From assembly GCA_040905025.1 (NCBI GenBank), contig JBBDSJ010000138.1, forward strand, positions 9,453 to 73,452: a stretch of 64,000 nucleotides of DNA, in the 5' to 3' direction. Under the pieces are notes generated by a model. The model was given only the letters and a program-made list of their open reading frames with translations. It did no database searches and had not been told where the DNA came from. Of the stretch, positions 25,873-34,793 are shown piece after piece. Every line of letters starts with the position of its first letter. Within the stretch, counting starts at the first letter, position 1. The DNA comes from JBBDSJ01 sp040905025 (GTDB lineage: Bacteria; Pseudomonadota; Gammaproteobacteria; Methylohalomonadales; Methylohalomonadaceae). Made by a program: the position numbers and the translations under genes.

Positions 25873-26754
25873 GTGGACTCCAAGCTGACTTTTCGTCTGC
25901 CGCTGGTCATCAGCCTGGTTGCGGTTCTGGTCGCTTGCGGCGCCGGTTTGTCACGTCCCGTTACACTCGCTGATATCCGGTCCGAGGCATTACAGCAGGG
26001 ATTCAGCAGTCAGATGATTGAATCCTGGGGCTACCGGATGCAGGTATTTCATCGCGGTTTGTCCAGGCTATCGCCTGATGCCGACCCTGTGGATCCGGTG
26101 GTCTATATCGAGGGCGATGGCCGTGCCTATGTCAGCCGGCACCGGGTGTCTGCTGATCCGACACCGCGTAATCCGGTTGCTTTCAGGCTGGCTGCCGTTG
26201 ATCCATCGCCTGCCGTTATCTATATAGCCCGACCTTGTCAGTTTGTGGTCACTGCCCGTTGTCAGCCACGTGACTGGACATCACATCGTTACAGCACCGA
26301 AATTGTTGCAGCCATGTCCGGTGTATTGGATCAATTGCACAGTGATTACGCCATTAGAGGTTATGCATTGGTAGGTTATTCGGGTGGCGGCGTCATCGCT
26401 GCGCTGTTGGCACAGCAACGTGCTGATATTGATTCACTGACCACAGTGGCGGCGAATCTCGATCATGAGGCCTGGACGAGCCATTTTGGCGATACCCCCT
26501 TATCCGGATCATTAAATCCGATTGATCGTGCGGAAGCCTTGGCGGATCTCCCGCAAATTCATTTGGCTGGCCGTCGCGATACGACCGTGCCGGCTTTTGT
26601 TATTGAACGTTTTGTGCAGGCATTACCCGTCAGTGCGCCCGCCGAGTATTATTTGCTGGAAAATAAAAGCCATACGAATTGGCCCGACAGTTGGTATAAG
26701 ACCGTATGCGATTTGCGGTTCTGGCAGCAACGACCCGGGTGTAATTCACTATAA
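25873..26754 (+). CDS. Putative alpha/beta-hydrolase lipoprotein
   Basis: From the GTG at 25873 the N-terminus is a lipoprotein signal with lipobox LVAC (cysteine at residue 22); a TTG at 25849 is an alternative. The mature part fits a serine hydrolase: nucleophile elbow GYSGGG, acid in GRRDTTVP, histidine in NKSHTNWP. Four further cysteines may form periplasmic disulfides. The substrate is unknown. It overlaps the convergent methyltransferase gene by six bases. Confidence 0.72.
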   Translation: MDSKLTFRLPLVISLVAVLVACGAGLSRPVTLADIRSEALQQGFSSQMIESWGYRMQVFHRGLSRLSPDADPVDPVVYIEGDGRAYVSRHRVSADPTPRNPVAFRLAAVDPSPAVIYIARPCQFVVTARCQPRDWTSHRYSTEIVAAMSGVLDQLHSDYAIRGYALVGYSGGGVIAALLAQQRADIDSLTTVAANLDHEAWTSHFGDTPLSGSLNPIDRAEALADLPQIHLAGRRDTTVPAFVIERFVQALPVSAPAEYYLLENKSHTNWPDSWYKTVCDLRFWQQRPGCNSL

Positions 26755-27594
26755 TGATGTTTTCACGAGCCGCACGTACATGTTATCGCTGGTTGGCAAT
26801 TTGTATGTCAGTCCGTATTTGACATCAAAACCGACACGCAATGCCATAGCTTTTAGTGTTGCGGGTGTGAAGTAATTCAGATGATCCGGGAAGCGGAAAC
26901 CGCACCAGTCGCGCCCCATGATGTGGCGATTCAGCGAGCCATAATTCGGCACCTTGATTATCGCAACGCCACCCGGCTGTAGAATCCGGAAAATCTCTTT
27001 TAAAACCGGTTGCGGGTGCATCTCATGTTCCAGATAAGAGCGTAGCGTTGCCGCCGAAAAGTAGTTGTTGTCACATTGTTGCAAACCTTCAAGCGATGGC
27101 GCATGCACAACAAAACCGCCGAGTGTCTGGAAAACCTGTTGTGCCTGTTGGCTGAGTTCGGCAGAAACCTCAATTCCGTGTGGAATAAAAGCCCTGTCCA
27201 GTCCGAGCATCTGGGCGCCATCACCACAGCCGATATCAATGACGTTACCGGGTTGCGCATGCTGTCTCAGTAATGCCGGAAATTTCTTGCGTGGCAGCAG
27301 CGCCATGCGCCAGCGCGTGTTCTTGCTGAGTGTATATTCATGCCCACGGGCTGCCTTGCGCCGTTGTTCTTCGACCTGGAAGGTTTTTTCCCACGCCAGA
27401 TCCGCAGACATATGCTCATAGCGCGGGGCATTTTCAATATAAACAAAATCACATTGCGGGCACTGCTTGAGGCGCCAGAATGGATCTGAATAATGATGTA
27501 ACGGCTGGCTGCTGTTATCTGTTTCACACAGTGGGCAGCTGCGCTCGATGGTTTGTATAGCCCCTGTTTCGGACGTCGATATTGCGATAACCAT
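26749..27594 (-). CDS. SAM-dependent methyltransferase with N-terminal zinc finger
   Basis: 281 residues. CPLC (20-23) and CPQC (45-48) form a probable zinc ribbon. It is followed by a class I methyltransferase domain: SAM loop VIDIGCGDGAQML, acidic strand end HGIEVS, and motif LKEIFRILQPGGVAIIKVPN. The pattern resembles methyltransferases acting on surface glycan precursors or nucleotide sugars (Methyltransf_23 type), but the substrate is not evident. It lies six bases downstream of speD on the same strand. Confidence 0.82.
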   Translation of the reverse strand: MVIAISTSETGAIQTIERSCPLCETDNSSQPLHHYSDPFWRLKQCPQCDFVYIENAPRYEHMSADLAWEKTFQVEEQRRKAARGHEYTLSKNTRWRMALLPRKKFPALLRQHAQPGNVIDIGCGDGAQMLGLDRAFIPHGIEVSAELSQQAQQVFQTLGGFVVHAPSLEGLQQCDNNYFSAATLRSYLEHEMHPQPVLKEIFRILQPGGVAIIKVPNYGSLNRHIMGRDWCGFRFPDHLNYFTPATLKAMALRVGFDVKYGLTYKLPTSDNMYVRLVKTSL

Positions 27595-27599
27595 GTTGC

Positions 27600-28448
27600 T
27601 TAATCGTTTTCGCTGGAAATAGCGACCGGATCAAACATACGCTCATCAATGTTACGGCCGTAGAAAATTTCCTGCATTTCATGCTTGAGACGGGCTTCGA
27701 TGCTGAGGCGTTCGTCCAGATTCAGGTTGTCTGCATCCATCCCGAACAGGTAATCATCGAGCTCAAAAGTTTTCAGCATCATTTTGCTGTGAAAGATTTT
27801 TTCTTCGTAGATATTTACATCGACACGCTGAAACCGTGCCTTGGTTTCTTCGTCCAGGAAGTTCTGGATCGAGTTGATTTCGTGATCTATGTAATGCTTC
27901 TTGCCGGAAGTATCGCGGGTAAAGCCACGGACGCGGTAATCCATGATGACAATATCGGATTCAAAACTGTGGATTAGAAAATTCAATGCTTTCAATGGCG
28001 AAATCTTGCCGCAGGTGCTGACATCAATATCAGCGCGGAAGGTACTGATGCCGGTACGTGGATGGTTTTCCGGATAGGTATGTGCGGTTAGATGACTTTT
28101 ATCCAGGTGTGCTACGACAGCTTCCGGATCCGGTCCCGGTGTTGCACTGTTGGTTACCCCTTCCAGCGCCGGTGCTTCCTCTGAAATCAGGATGGTGACA
28201 CTGGCGCCCAGCGGATCGTAGTCGGTTTCGGCAATATTCAGGATATTTGCACCGATAATATTCGCAACATCCTTCAGTATCTGGGTAAGACGTTCAGCAT
28301 TGTAAGCTTCGTCGATATAGTCCATGTACTTATGAATCTGAGCATCGGTATGCGCATAGCAGACATCATAAATGTTGAAGCTCAACGTCTTGGTCAGATT
28401 GTTGAAGCCGTGTAGCTGAATATTTGAATCGTTCATAGTGTTGCTCAT
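27600..28448 (-). CDS. speD: S-adenosylmethionine decarboxylase proenzyme
   Basis: Pyruvoyl enzyme making decarboxylated SAM for spermidine synthesis. 282 residues, the long E. coli type: LHGFNNLTKTLSFNIYD, HLDKSHLTAHTYPE (self-cleavage at the Lys-Ser bond, serine becoming pyruvoyl), TFRADIDVSTCG, MDYRVRGFTRD and YIDHEINSIQNF. The ATG at 28448 has GGAGGGGG upstream; the frame extends to a TTG at 28463 that overlaps that site. speE is not nearby. Confidence 0.95.
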   Translation of the reverse strand: MSNTMNDSNIQLHGFNNLTKTLSFNIYDVCYAHTDAQIHKYMDYIDEAYNAERLTQILKDVANIIGANILNIAETDYDPLGASVTILISEEAPALEGVTNSATPGPDPEAVVAHLDKSHLTAHTYPENHPRTGISTFRADIDVSTCGKISPLKALNFLIHSFESDIVIMDYRVRGFTRDTSGKKHYIDHEINSIQNFLDEETKARFQRVDVNIYEEKIFHSKMMLKTFELDDYLFGMDADNLNLDERLSIEARLKHEMQEIFYGRNIDERMFDPVAISSEND

Positions 28449-28468
28449 GGTGTCCCCCTCCAAACCCC

Positions 28469-28867
28469 TCAGAGATGGGCCAGCGGCGGGTGGTAAATCA
28501 TTTGCACCACGTTGCCTGCCGGGTCTTCACAATAAAAACTGCGCGCACCATCACGGTGTGTACGGGGTGCGGTTTTCATGGGTACGGCGTGTGCCAGCAG
28601 AAATTCGTGCCAGGCATCCACAGTCTCAGGTGTTTTCAGAATATAGCCAATATGGTCAAGCCGCTGTACACCTGTTGGCAGGTGCCCGGCGGGCAGGCGA
28701 TGCAATGCCAGATTGTCATTGCCGGAACAGAGATAAACATTGTCTGCATCCGGGCGCCATTCCACTTTCATCCCCAGTAGCTCAACATAGAACCGCTCGC
28801 AGGCTTCCAGATCCGGCACATTCAGTGCAACATGATGCAGGCCGCGGGTAGGTTCAGGTCGCTTCAT
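28469..28867 (-). CDS. VOC-family (glyoxalase-fold) protein
   Basis: 132 residues from the ATG at 28867, with GGAAG upstream. Two beta-alpha-beta-beta-beta modules: GLHHVALNVPDLEACERFY and RLDHIGYILKTPETVD, with metal-ligand candidates at HH near the start and in FYCEDPAGNVVQMIY. The substrate is unknown; members include dioxygenases, glyoxalases and resistance proteins. It precedes speD on the same strand. Confidence 0.85.
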   Translation of the reverse strand: MKRPEPTRGLHHVALNVPDLEACERFYVELLGMKVEWRPDADNVYLCSGNDNLALHRLPAGHLPTGVQRLDHIGYILKTPETVDAWHEFLLAHAVPMKTAPRTHRDGARSFYCEDPAGNVVQMIYHPPLAHL

Positions 28868-29059
28868 AATTCTTCCGTACGTCTGGCAATTCGTCATTAT
28901 TCCCGGCTCGGGGCTGCCCGGCAGCGGGAACGCGGCACATTAGCGCAATGTGCCCCCCATGAAAAGAGCTTTTACGCGGCTTTAGTCCGCCGGAACAGCG
29001 GATAGCCGCCCTCGCCAAGCTGTGGGACAATACGCCGCCATGAAAAGAATCTGCATGTT

Positions 29060-29953
29060 ATGAAGCCGAATTCGCCTCCCCTTTACCGTTCTGAACTCCG
29101 TCATTTGCCACTTCTAAACACTGGCAAAGTCCGCGATATTTATGCTGTTGGCACGGATCACCTGCTGATTGTGACCTCGGATCGATTATCTGCCTTTGAC
29201 GTTATCCTGCCGGATCCGATCCCCGGCAAGGGCGCTGTGCTGAACCGGGTATCGAATTTCTGGTTTGCGCGTACCGCCAGCCGCATTCGAAATCACTTGA
29301 GCGATTTGCCACTGGCCGAGGTCGTGCCGGATGCGGCGGAACGTGCGCTACTGGAAGATCGCAGTGTCGTGGTAAAACGTTGCCGGGCGTTGCCGGTGGA
29401 AGCCGTCGCGCGTGGCTATCTGATCGGTTCGGGTTGGAAGGATTACCAGCAAAACGGCGCGATTTGCGGCATTCCGCTGCCCACGGGACTGCAGTTGGCG
29501 GAACAGTTACCGGAGCCGATTTTCACCCCGGCCAGCAAGGCTGAGGCGGGTGATCACGACGAAAATATCAGTTTTGCACAGGTTGTTGATGCTGTAGGTC
29601 TGGAACTGGCGGAACAGATCAAGACAATGACCCTGGCAATTTATACCGAGGCGGCGAGTTACGCGCGTGCGCGTGGCATTATTATCGCGGATACCAAGTT
29701 TGAATTTGGTCTGGATGAAAATGACGAGCTGGTTTTGATCGACGAAGTGTTGACACCCGATTCATCGCGCTTCTGGCCGGCGGACAGCTATCAGATCGGC
29801 ACCAGCCCGCCGAGTTTTGACAAGCAGTATGTACGTGATTATCTGGAAACGCTGGACTGGAACAAACAGACACCGGGCCCGAGGTTGCCAGCTGAAGTGA
29901 TCAAAAAAACCGCGGAGAAATATGCAGAAGCGGCCCGGCGATTGATTGACTGA
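29060..29953 (+). CDS. purC: Phosphoribosylaminoimidazole-succinocarboxamide synthase
   Basis: SAICAR synthetase of purine synthesis. 297 residues, the longer yeast-like form rather than the 237-residue enterobacterial one. Motifs: GKVRDIYAVG, SDRLSAFDVILPDPIPGKG, VEAVARGYLIGSGWKDY, IADTKFEFGL and EVLTPDSSRFWP. The ADP-binding and substrate residues appear intact. Confidence 0.96.
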   Translation: MKPNSPPLYRSELRHLPLLNTGKVRDIYAVGTDHLLIVTSDRLSAFDVILPDPIPGKGAVLNRVSNFWFARTASRIRNHLSDLPLAEVVPDAAERALLEDRSVVVKRCRALPVEAVARGYLIGSGWKDYQQNGAICGIPLPTGLQLAEQLPEPIFTPASKAEAGDHDENISFAQVVDAVGLELAEQIKTMTLAIYTEAASYARARGIIIADTKFEFGLDENDELVLIDEVLTPDSSRFWPADSYQIGTSPPSFDKQYVRDYLETLDWNKQTPGPRLPAEVIKKTAEKYAEAARRLID

Positions 29954-30007
29954 AACATAATGTAAGACAACAAAAATCCTGACATCCATAATTTACGGTG
30001 ACAATAA

Positions 30008-30658
30008 ATGCCTGAACTTGACTCACTTATAGAAGGTTTTCGCCGCTTTCGGCAAGAGTATTTTATTGATAATCCCGAGCTCTATCAGAAGCTGGTTGAG
30101 AAGGGTCAAAAACCAAAGGCCTTGATTATTGCCTGCTGCGACTCACGTGTGCATCCGGCCCATATTACTGATACTGCGCCCGGTGAAATTTTTGTGGTGC
30201 GCAATGTTGCCAATCTGGTGCCCCCCAGTGTTGATGACGGCAAGACGCATGGTACATCGGCCGCTATTGAATTTGCAGTCAAGCATCTGAAAGTGCCGCA
30301 TATCGTGGTGATGGGGCATAGTCAATGTGGCGGTATCCGCGCACTGATGGAAGGCGAACATGAAGGCAAGACACACACTTTTATCGACCCGTGGATGGCA
30401 ATCATGAAAGGTGCGCGCGAACAGGTCGCGCATGAATATGCCGGAGCCAATCTGGACGAGCAATGCCGTCTGTGTGAGAAAGCTTCAATAGGCGTGTCGT
30501 TAAAAAACCTGCTGAGTTTTTCATTCGTGGCAAGCAATATTGAGGCCGGGAAACTTAAACTGCATGGCTGGTATTTTGATATTGAACAGGGTCAGTTGTT
30601 TAATCGTGAAGCTGATGGAAATTATCAACCATTGGCAGAAGCAGTCATGCGTTCCTGA
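30008..30658 (+). CDS. can: Beta-class carbonic anhydrase
   Basis: Zinc enzyme interconverting CO2 and bicarbonate. 216 residues: the zinc ligands are in CCDSRV and GHSQCGG, with Asp-Arg of CDSR as the catalytic dyad. The C-terminal GWYFDIEQGQLF is typical. Bicarbonate supply would serve the carboxylase encoded by the accBC genes and carboxylation steps in purine synthesis. Confidence 0.94.
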   Translation: MPELDSLIEGFRRFRQEYFIDNPELYQKLVEKGQKPKALIIACCDSRVHPAHITDTAPGEIFVVRNVANLVPPSVDDGKTHGTSAAIEFAVKHLKVPHIVVMGHSQCGGIRALMEGEHEGKTHTFIDPWMAIMKGAREQVAHEYAGANLDEQCRLCEKASIGVSLKNLLSFSFVASNIEAGKLKLHGWYFDIEQGQLFNREADGNYQPLAEAVMRS

Positions 30659-30685
30659 TTATTGATTTATATAGCGGTATACCGA

Positions 30686-30958
30686 ATGGACCTGAAAATC
30701 TTTCTGACGGTTTTTGCCACCGTATTTATTGCCGAGCTTGGTGATAAAACCCAACTTGCTACGATGCTGTTTGCCGCCGACAAGGAAGTGAATAAATGGC
30801 TGGTATTTGCAGCAGCGTCAGCGGCACTGGTGGTTGCCGCTGCGATTGGTACATTGGCCGGCGCGGCGATCTCGCATTATGTCTCGGCAAGACAATTGAC
30901 GTTAATCGCCGGACTCGGATTTATAGCGATCGGTGTGTGGACGTTGCTGAGAGTTTGA
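30686..30958 (+). CDS. GDT1/UPF0016-type cation transporter, single-repeat form
   Basis: 90 residues from the ATG at 30686; the frame is open from a TTG at 30662. Three hydrophobic helices, with the signature FIAELGDKTQLATM in the first repeat. Eukaryotic GDT1/TMEM165 and bacterial MneA-type proteins have two such repeats and export manganese; this half-length form should act as a dimer. It follows the carbonic anhydrase gene closely. Confidence 0.87.
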   Translation: MDLKIFLTVFATVFIAELGDKTQLATMLFAADKEVNKWLVFAAASAALVVAAAIGTLAGAAISHYVSARQLTLIAGLGFIAIGVWTLLRV

Positions 30959-31004
30959 GAGGGTGTAACAAGCAGGAATAATTAGCTCTATTTTTAATTA
31001 TCTA

Positions 31005-31188
31005 GAAGTGGTCTCAAAATGTCACGCACCTAAGGGTGTAATAAAGTGTAGACGAGACCAAGCGAAAGTGTACGAAAAAGCGTAGTGTATAACTAATCTG
31101 CCGTTACACGGCCCCGCATTTTGAGTCCGCTTTTGACGCCCATTCGTATATTTCAGGGCGGCAAATGCAGTAATTTTGAGACCGCTTC
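31005..31188 (+). mobile_element. MITE copy 1, TA-flanked, 184 bp
   Basis: Ends GAAGTGGTCTCAAAAT and ATTTTGAGACCGCTTC are inverted repeats (15 of 16 positions) flanked by TA on each side. This is the insertion signature of IS630/Tc1-mariner relatives. The interior has no ORF. A second copy in the same orientation lies at 44344-44543 with near-identical core blocks (CTGCCGTTACACGGCCCC; CCCATTCGTATATTTCAGGG). The right TA abuts the stop codon of the DksA-like gene. The spacer is otherwise empty. Confidence 0.85.
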
Positions 31189-31190
31189 TA

Positions 31191-31538
31191 TCAGCCTTCC
31201 AGGGCTGATGCACACTTGATACATAAAGTTACGGTCGGATTGGCCTGCAGCCGCGCCACAGCGATCTCCTCACCGCATTCGTAGCATTCACCAAAACTGC
31301 CGTCTTCAATACGTTGCAGTGCAGCGGTGATTTTTCTGAGTTCGAGTTCAGCGCGGGCCTGACCCGCCTTGGCCATGGCCTGGCCCTGCAAGGCATCCAT
31401 CCGTGACAGCCGGCCGGTGCGGGTCTGATCGAGCTCGACAGTCCCGCTGGCTTCGCGCCGGGTTTCTGTCAGCGCTTCAATGTCAGTTTGGAGTTCGCGC
31501 AGTTGTTGTGCGAACGCGGTAAGGGTGGATTGATCCAA
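31191..31538 (-). CDS. TraR/DksA-family zinc-finger regulator
   Basis: 115 residues. A coiled-coil N-terminus carries the family motif TRTGRLSRMDALQGQAM, and the C4 zinc finger is CYECG...CIKCA. Short DksA-like proteins of this type bind RNA polymerase through the secondary channel. Whether this one acts with ppGpp is unknown. The stop codon directly abuts the MITE's target-site TA. Confidence 0.88.
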   Translation of the reverse strand: MDQSTLTAFAQQLRELQTDIEALTETRREASGTVELDQTRTGRLSRMDALQGQAMAKAGQARAELELRKITAALQRIEDGSFGECYECGEEIAVARLQANPTVTLCIKCASALEG

Positions 31539-31557
31539 TGGTTGCCTGTAACCGAGC

Positions 31558-31851
31558 CTAATGACTCATCACATTGCCGCCCATGGCACGAATAAGTGCA
31601 TTGCGGCCGGTATCATCAAGTTCTTTCATTGAAGCCTGCATGGCTTCATTGAAAGCGGTGACTTTTTCATCATGTGCCTTTAGCAACTGTTCCAGTTTGA
31701 GATTTTCTGCAATGCTGGCTTCCCCGCCCTGCTTGTATTTCTGATCCAGCTCGACCATGAAATTGAAATAGGCATCCTTGCTCGCGCTCATGGCCAGATA
31801 GGCTTCATACGCAGGCTGTGCGGCACCGGGCAGTTCGTTGTTGTCAGTCAT
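31558..31851 (-). CDS. Hypothetical helical protein, 97 residues
   Basis: Not recognised. Predicted to be soluble and helical, rich in Ala, Lys and Glu, without cysteine, signal peptide or membrane segment. It begins MTDNNELPGAAQPAYEAYLA. It lies 19 bases upstream of the DksA-like gene and downstream of fba, all on the reverse strand, so it may be co-transcribed with them. Confidence 0.65.
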   Translation of the reverse strand: MTDNNELPGAAQPAYEAYLAMSASKDAYFNFMVELDQKYKQGGEASIAENLKLEQLLKAHDEKVTAFNEAMQASMKELDDTGRNALIRAMGGNVMSH

Positions 31852-31911
31852 TGGTTAATGTGATCTGTCAGGCTTGTGAAATTATGCTTTTCAACATTTC
31901 ACCTTTGACTT

Positions 31912-32934
31912 TCAGGCGGCTTTCTCGGCACTGGCGTCGTATTTGCCCAGGGTGGCGAGGCTGTTGCATTTTTCCCGGTGCAGCAGAACCTTTTGTGCCG
32001 CTTCAACATTTTCAGGTTTGCCGGCCCAGGCTTTCAGACAAGGTTCCTGCAGTGCACGGCCATACGAGAATGATAATGGCCAGGGCAACCCCGGATGTTT
32101 CCTGTTCATCAGATTCAGGTGCTCGGTGGCGGCTTCGGCACTTTGACCACCGGATAAAAATACAATCCCCGGCAGGGACGCAGGCACGGTATTTTTCAGA
32201 CACTTCACGGTCAGATCAGCCACCTGTTCGGCACTGGCCTGATCGGGACATTTTTTGCCGGACACGACCATGTTCACTTTCAAAATGGTATGTTCGAGGG
32301 CGACTCCCTGACGATACAGCTCATCAAACAACGTATTGAGTGTGCGTTCGGTGACAGTAAAGCAGGTCTCAATGCTGTTATCCCCGTCCATCAGAGTTTC
32401 CGGTTCAACTATCGGAACAACACCGGCTTCCTGACAGAGTGCCGCATAGCGTGCCAGCGCATGGGCATTGGCCTGAATACAGTGCGCGGAAGGAATATTT
32501 TCGCCGATCGTGATGACAGCACGCCACTTCGCAAATTTGGCGCCGAGTTGTACATATTCGGCCAGACGTTCACGCAGACCGTCCAGGCCTTCGGTGATTT
32601 TTTCGTCCGGATGTGCGGCAAGATCCTTGGCGCCGGTATCGACCTTGATGCCGGGCATGATGCCCTGATTCAGCAACGCTTGCGGAAACGCTACACCGGC
32701 GCCGGTTTTCTGGCGGATGGTTTCATCGTACAGAATCATACCGCTGACAAAATTGCTGCCACCCGCTGCGGTGATCAGTAATCCCCGGTAGGCACGGCGA
32801 TTTTCTTCTGTCGACTCGACGTTGATGGTATCAAAGCGTTTTTTAATCGTGCCGGTACTCTCGTCAATGGCGAGAATGCCCTTGCCCTTCGCCACCATCG
32901 CCTGTGCAGTTGCAGTCAAATCATTGTTGCTCAT
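31912..32934 (-). CDS. fba: Fructose-bisphosphate aldolase, class I
   Basis: Schiff-base aldolase of glycolysis, gluconeogenesis or the Calvin cycle. 340 residues, animal/plant-type class I: KGKGILAIDESTGTIKKRF, KVDTGAK, ALARYAALCQEAGVVPIVEPE, the Schiff-base lysine in ILKVNMVVSGK, and GIVFLSGGQS. The usual KPN around the lysine is KVN here. It ends the tkt-gap-pgk-pyk-fba cluster. Confidence 0.95.
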   Translation of the reverse strand: MSNNDLTATAQAMVAKGKGILAIDESTGTIKKRFDTINVESTEENRRAYRGLLITAAGGSNFVSGMILYDETIRQKTGAGVAFPQALLNQGIMPGIKVDTGAKDLAAHPDEKITEGLDGLRERLAEYVQLGAKFAKWRAVITIGENIPSAHCIQANAHALARYAALCQEAGVVPIVEPETLMDGDNSIETCFTVTERTLNTLFDELYRQGVALEHTILKVNMVVSGKKCPDQASAEQVADLTVKCLKNTVPASLPGIVFLSGGQSAEAATEHLNLMNRKHPGLPWPLSFSYGRALQEPCLKAWAGKPENVEAAQKVLLHREKCNSLATLGKYDASAEKAA

Positions 32935-33085
32935 GTGTTGCCTCTTTATATACAGAAGTTAAATGATTATAGAAAATAGAGTATGGAAAAGCACAATCAA
33001 ATCGACGACTCGTTTTCTCTTTTACTATCATCCGGATCCTGTCAACGATAAAGGAAATATTTTAGAAGCAGCCGCAAAAATAAAT

Positions 33086-33122
33086 ACCCTCCCCCTGACC
33101 CCCTCCCGCGAGGGGAGGGGGA
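33086..33122. repeat. CCCTCCCC...GGGGAGGGGG hairpin repeat
   Basis: TACCCTCCCCCTGACCCCCT then CCCGCGAGGGGAGGGGG. Same family as 6987-7032, 56383-56418 and 63881-63917. It lies in the 257-base spacer between pyk and fba, next to a lone MITE end. Confidence 0.7.
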
Positions 33123-33126
33123 ATGA

Positions 33127-33143
33127 ATTTTGAGACCACTTCT
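33127..33143. repeat. Lone MITE terminal inverted repeat
   Basis: ATTTTGAGACCACTTCT matches the right end of the MITEs at 31005 and 44344, but no partner copy or TA flank is present. The pyk stop region 45 bases away reads ATTTGAGACC, resembling the same end. Confidence 0.6.
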
Positions 33144-33191
33144 GGATATATCGTAATTGTCGGGCGTCAATCACTGACGGCCAAGCCGGTC

Positions 33192-34634
33192 TCAAATCGA
33201 ATGTTCCAGCGCTTCACCGACCCGGAGAATTTTCATGTTATTCGTGCCGCCGCGTGAACCGCGCAAATCACCTTTGGTAATAATAACCGCATCGCCGTCC
33301 TTGACGACACCACGTGCCATCAGGATTTCGATCATTTCCTTGTTGGCTTCCAGTGGATCGGTATGCGTGATATCGAATCCAACCGGATAGACACCACGAA
33401 ACAGTGTCACCTTGCGCTGTGTGCCCAGATGCCGGGTAAAGGCAAAAATCGGGATCCCGGAGCTGATACGCGACATCCAGACACAGGTTGAGCCGGTCTC
33501 GGTCAATGCAGCTATTGCCTTGCCGCCGATATGGTTGGCGGCGTACATGGTCGACATCGCAATGGCCTCGTCAATTCGCTCGAAGCGCTGGTTGAGTCGA
33601 TGGTCCGACACACGTACCAGCCGCTGTTTTTCTGTTTCAACACAAATACGCGCCATGGCAGCTACAGTTTTATCGGGATATTTGCCGATACTGGTTTCCG
33701 CCGACAGCATGACAGCATCAGTGCCATCGAGTACGGCATTGGCAACGTCGAATACCTCGGCACGTGTCGGAATCTGATGCAGGATCATGGACTCCATCAT
33801 CTGGGTGGCAGTAATGACTGCGCGATCCATATCACGGGCCAGTTTAATCAAGCGCTTTTGCATTGGCGGTAATGCGGCGTCACCAATTTCAACGCCAAGA
33901 TCGCCGCGCGCGATCATGATGGCATTCGAGGCATCAACAATTTCCTCAATATTGTTCAATGCTTCGGCACGTTCAATCTTGGCAATGATATGTGCATTGC
34001 TGCCATGCTTGTCGAGCAGATCCCGTGCTTCATGGATGTCCTCGGCTGTGCGCGGAAACGAGATCGCAATGTAATCAACGCCAAGTCCAACCGCATGTTC
34101 GAGGTCAGAGCGATCCTTGTCGGTCAATGCGGCAGCGGACAGACCGCCACCGAGCTTGTTCAGTCCCTTGTTGCCGGTCAGTTCACCGCCGAGAACAACT
34201 TCGCAAACCACTTCCGGGCTATTTACCTGTTTGACCCGCAACACAATGCGACCGTCATCAACCAGCAAGGTATCACCAACTTTCACATCTCCAGGCAGGT
34301 CCTTGTAACTGCAACCTACCCGCTCTTCAGTGCCGGCGTCACTGGCAAGTGCCGTGTCGATGGTAAAAGTAGCGCCTTCTCGCAGCAGGGTACTGCCTGA
34401 AGTTAGCCGCTCAAGCCGGATTTTCGGCCCCTGCAAGTCGGCAATCACGCCCACTTCAACGCCGCGCGCGGCAGTGCGTTCACGAATGTCCTGCATGCGC
34501 CGGGCATGTTCCGGTTGTGTCTGATGCGAATAGTTGATGCGGAACATATCCGCACCGGCATCCAACAGGCGGTCAATAGCACCGGGACCATCCGTCGCCG
34601 GGCCAAGTGTGGCAATAATTTTAGTACGTCTCAT
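33192..34634 (-). CDS. pyk: Pyruvate kinase
   Basis: Converts phosphoenolpyruvate and ADP to pyruvate and ATP. 480 residues: N-terminal RRTKIIATLGPATDGP, active-site IAKIERAEALNNI and MIARGDLGVEI, TATQMMESMI, and DAVMLSAETSIGKYP. The C-terminal regulatory domain is complete. Neighbour of pgk in the central-carbon cluster. Confidence 0.96.
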   Translation of the reverse strand: MRRTKIIATLGPATDGPGAIDRLLDAGADMFRINYSHQTQPEHARRMQDIRERTAARGVEVGVIADLQGPKIRLERLTSGSTLLREGATFTIDTALASDAGTEERVGCSYKDLPGDVKVGDTLLVDDGRIVLRVKQVNSPEVVCEVVLGGELTGNKGLNKLGGGLSAAALTDKDRSDLEHAVGLGVDYIAISFPRTAEDIHEARDLLDKHGSNAHIIAKIERAEALNNIEEIVDASNAIMIARGDLGVEIGDAALPPMQKRLIKLARDMDRAVITATQMMESMILHQIPTRAEVFDVANAVLDGTDAVMLSAETSIGKYPDKTVAAMARICVETEKQRLVRVSDHRLNQRFERIDEAIAMSTMYAANHIGGKAIAALTETGSTCVWMSRISSGIPIFAFTRHLGTQRKVTLFRGVYPVGFDITHTDPLEANKEMIEILMARGVVKDGDAVIITKGDLRGSRGGTNNMKILRVGEALEHSI

Positions 34635-34752
34635 TGAGGGTGGGATCTATACCGTATGTAAAATGTTATGTTCGGGACTCTGGCTCTTACAAATCAAATC
34701 CAAAGCTGCAAGATGATCGACAATAGTCGATAGCTGGCAGTTTATGGATAAT

Positions 34753-34772
34753 AAAAAAGATATTTCTATCTT
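34753..34772 (-). terminator. Possible intrinsic terminator downstream of pgk
   Basis: On the reverse strand AAGATA-GAAA-TATCTT is followed by TTTT. It sits 22 bases beyond the pgk stop. The stem is short and AT-rich, so termination may be weak. Confidence 0.45.
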
Positions 34773-34793
34773 CCACCCGCTATCAACTATCAT

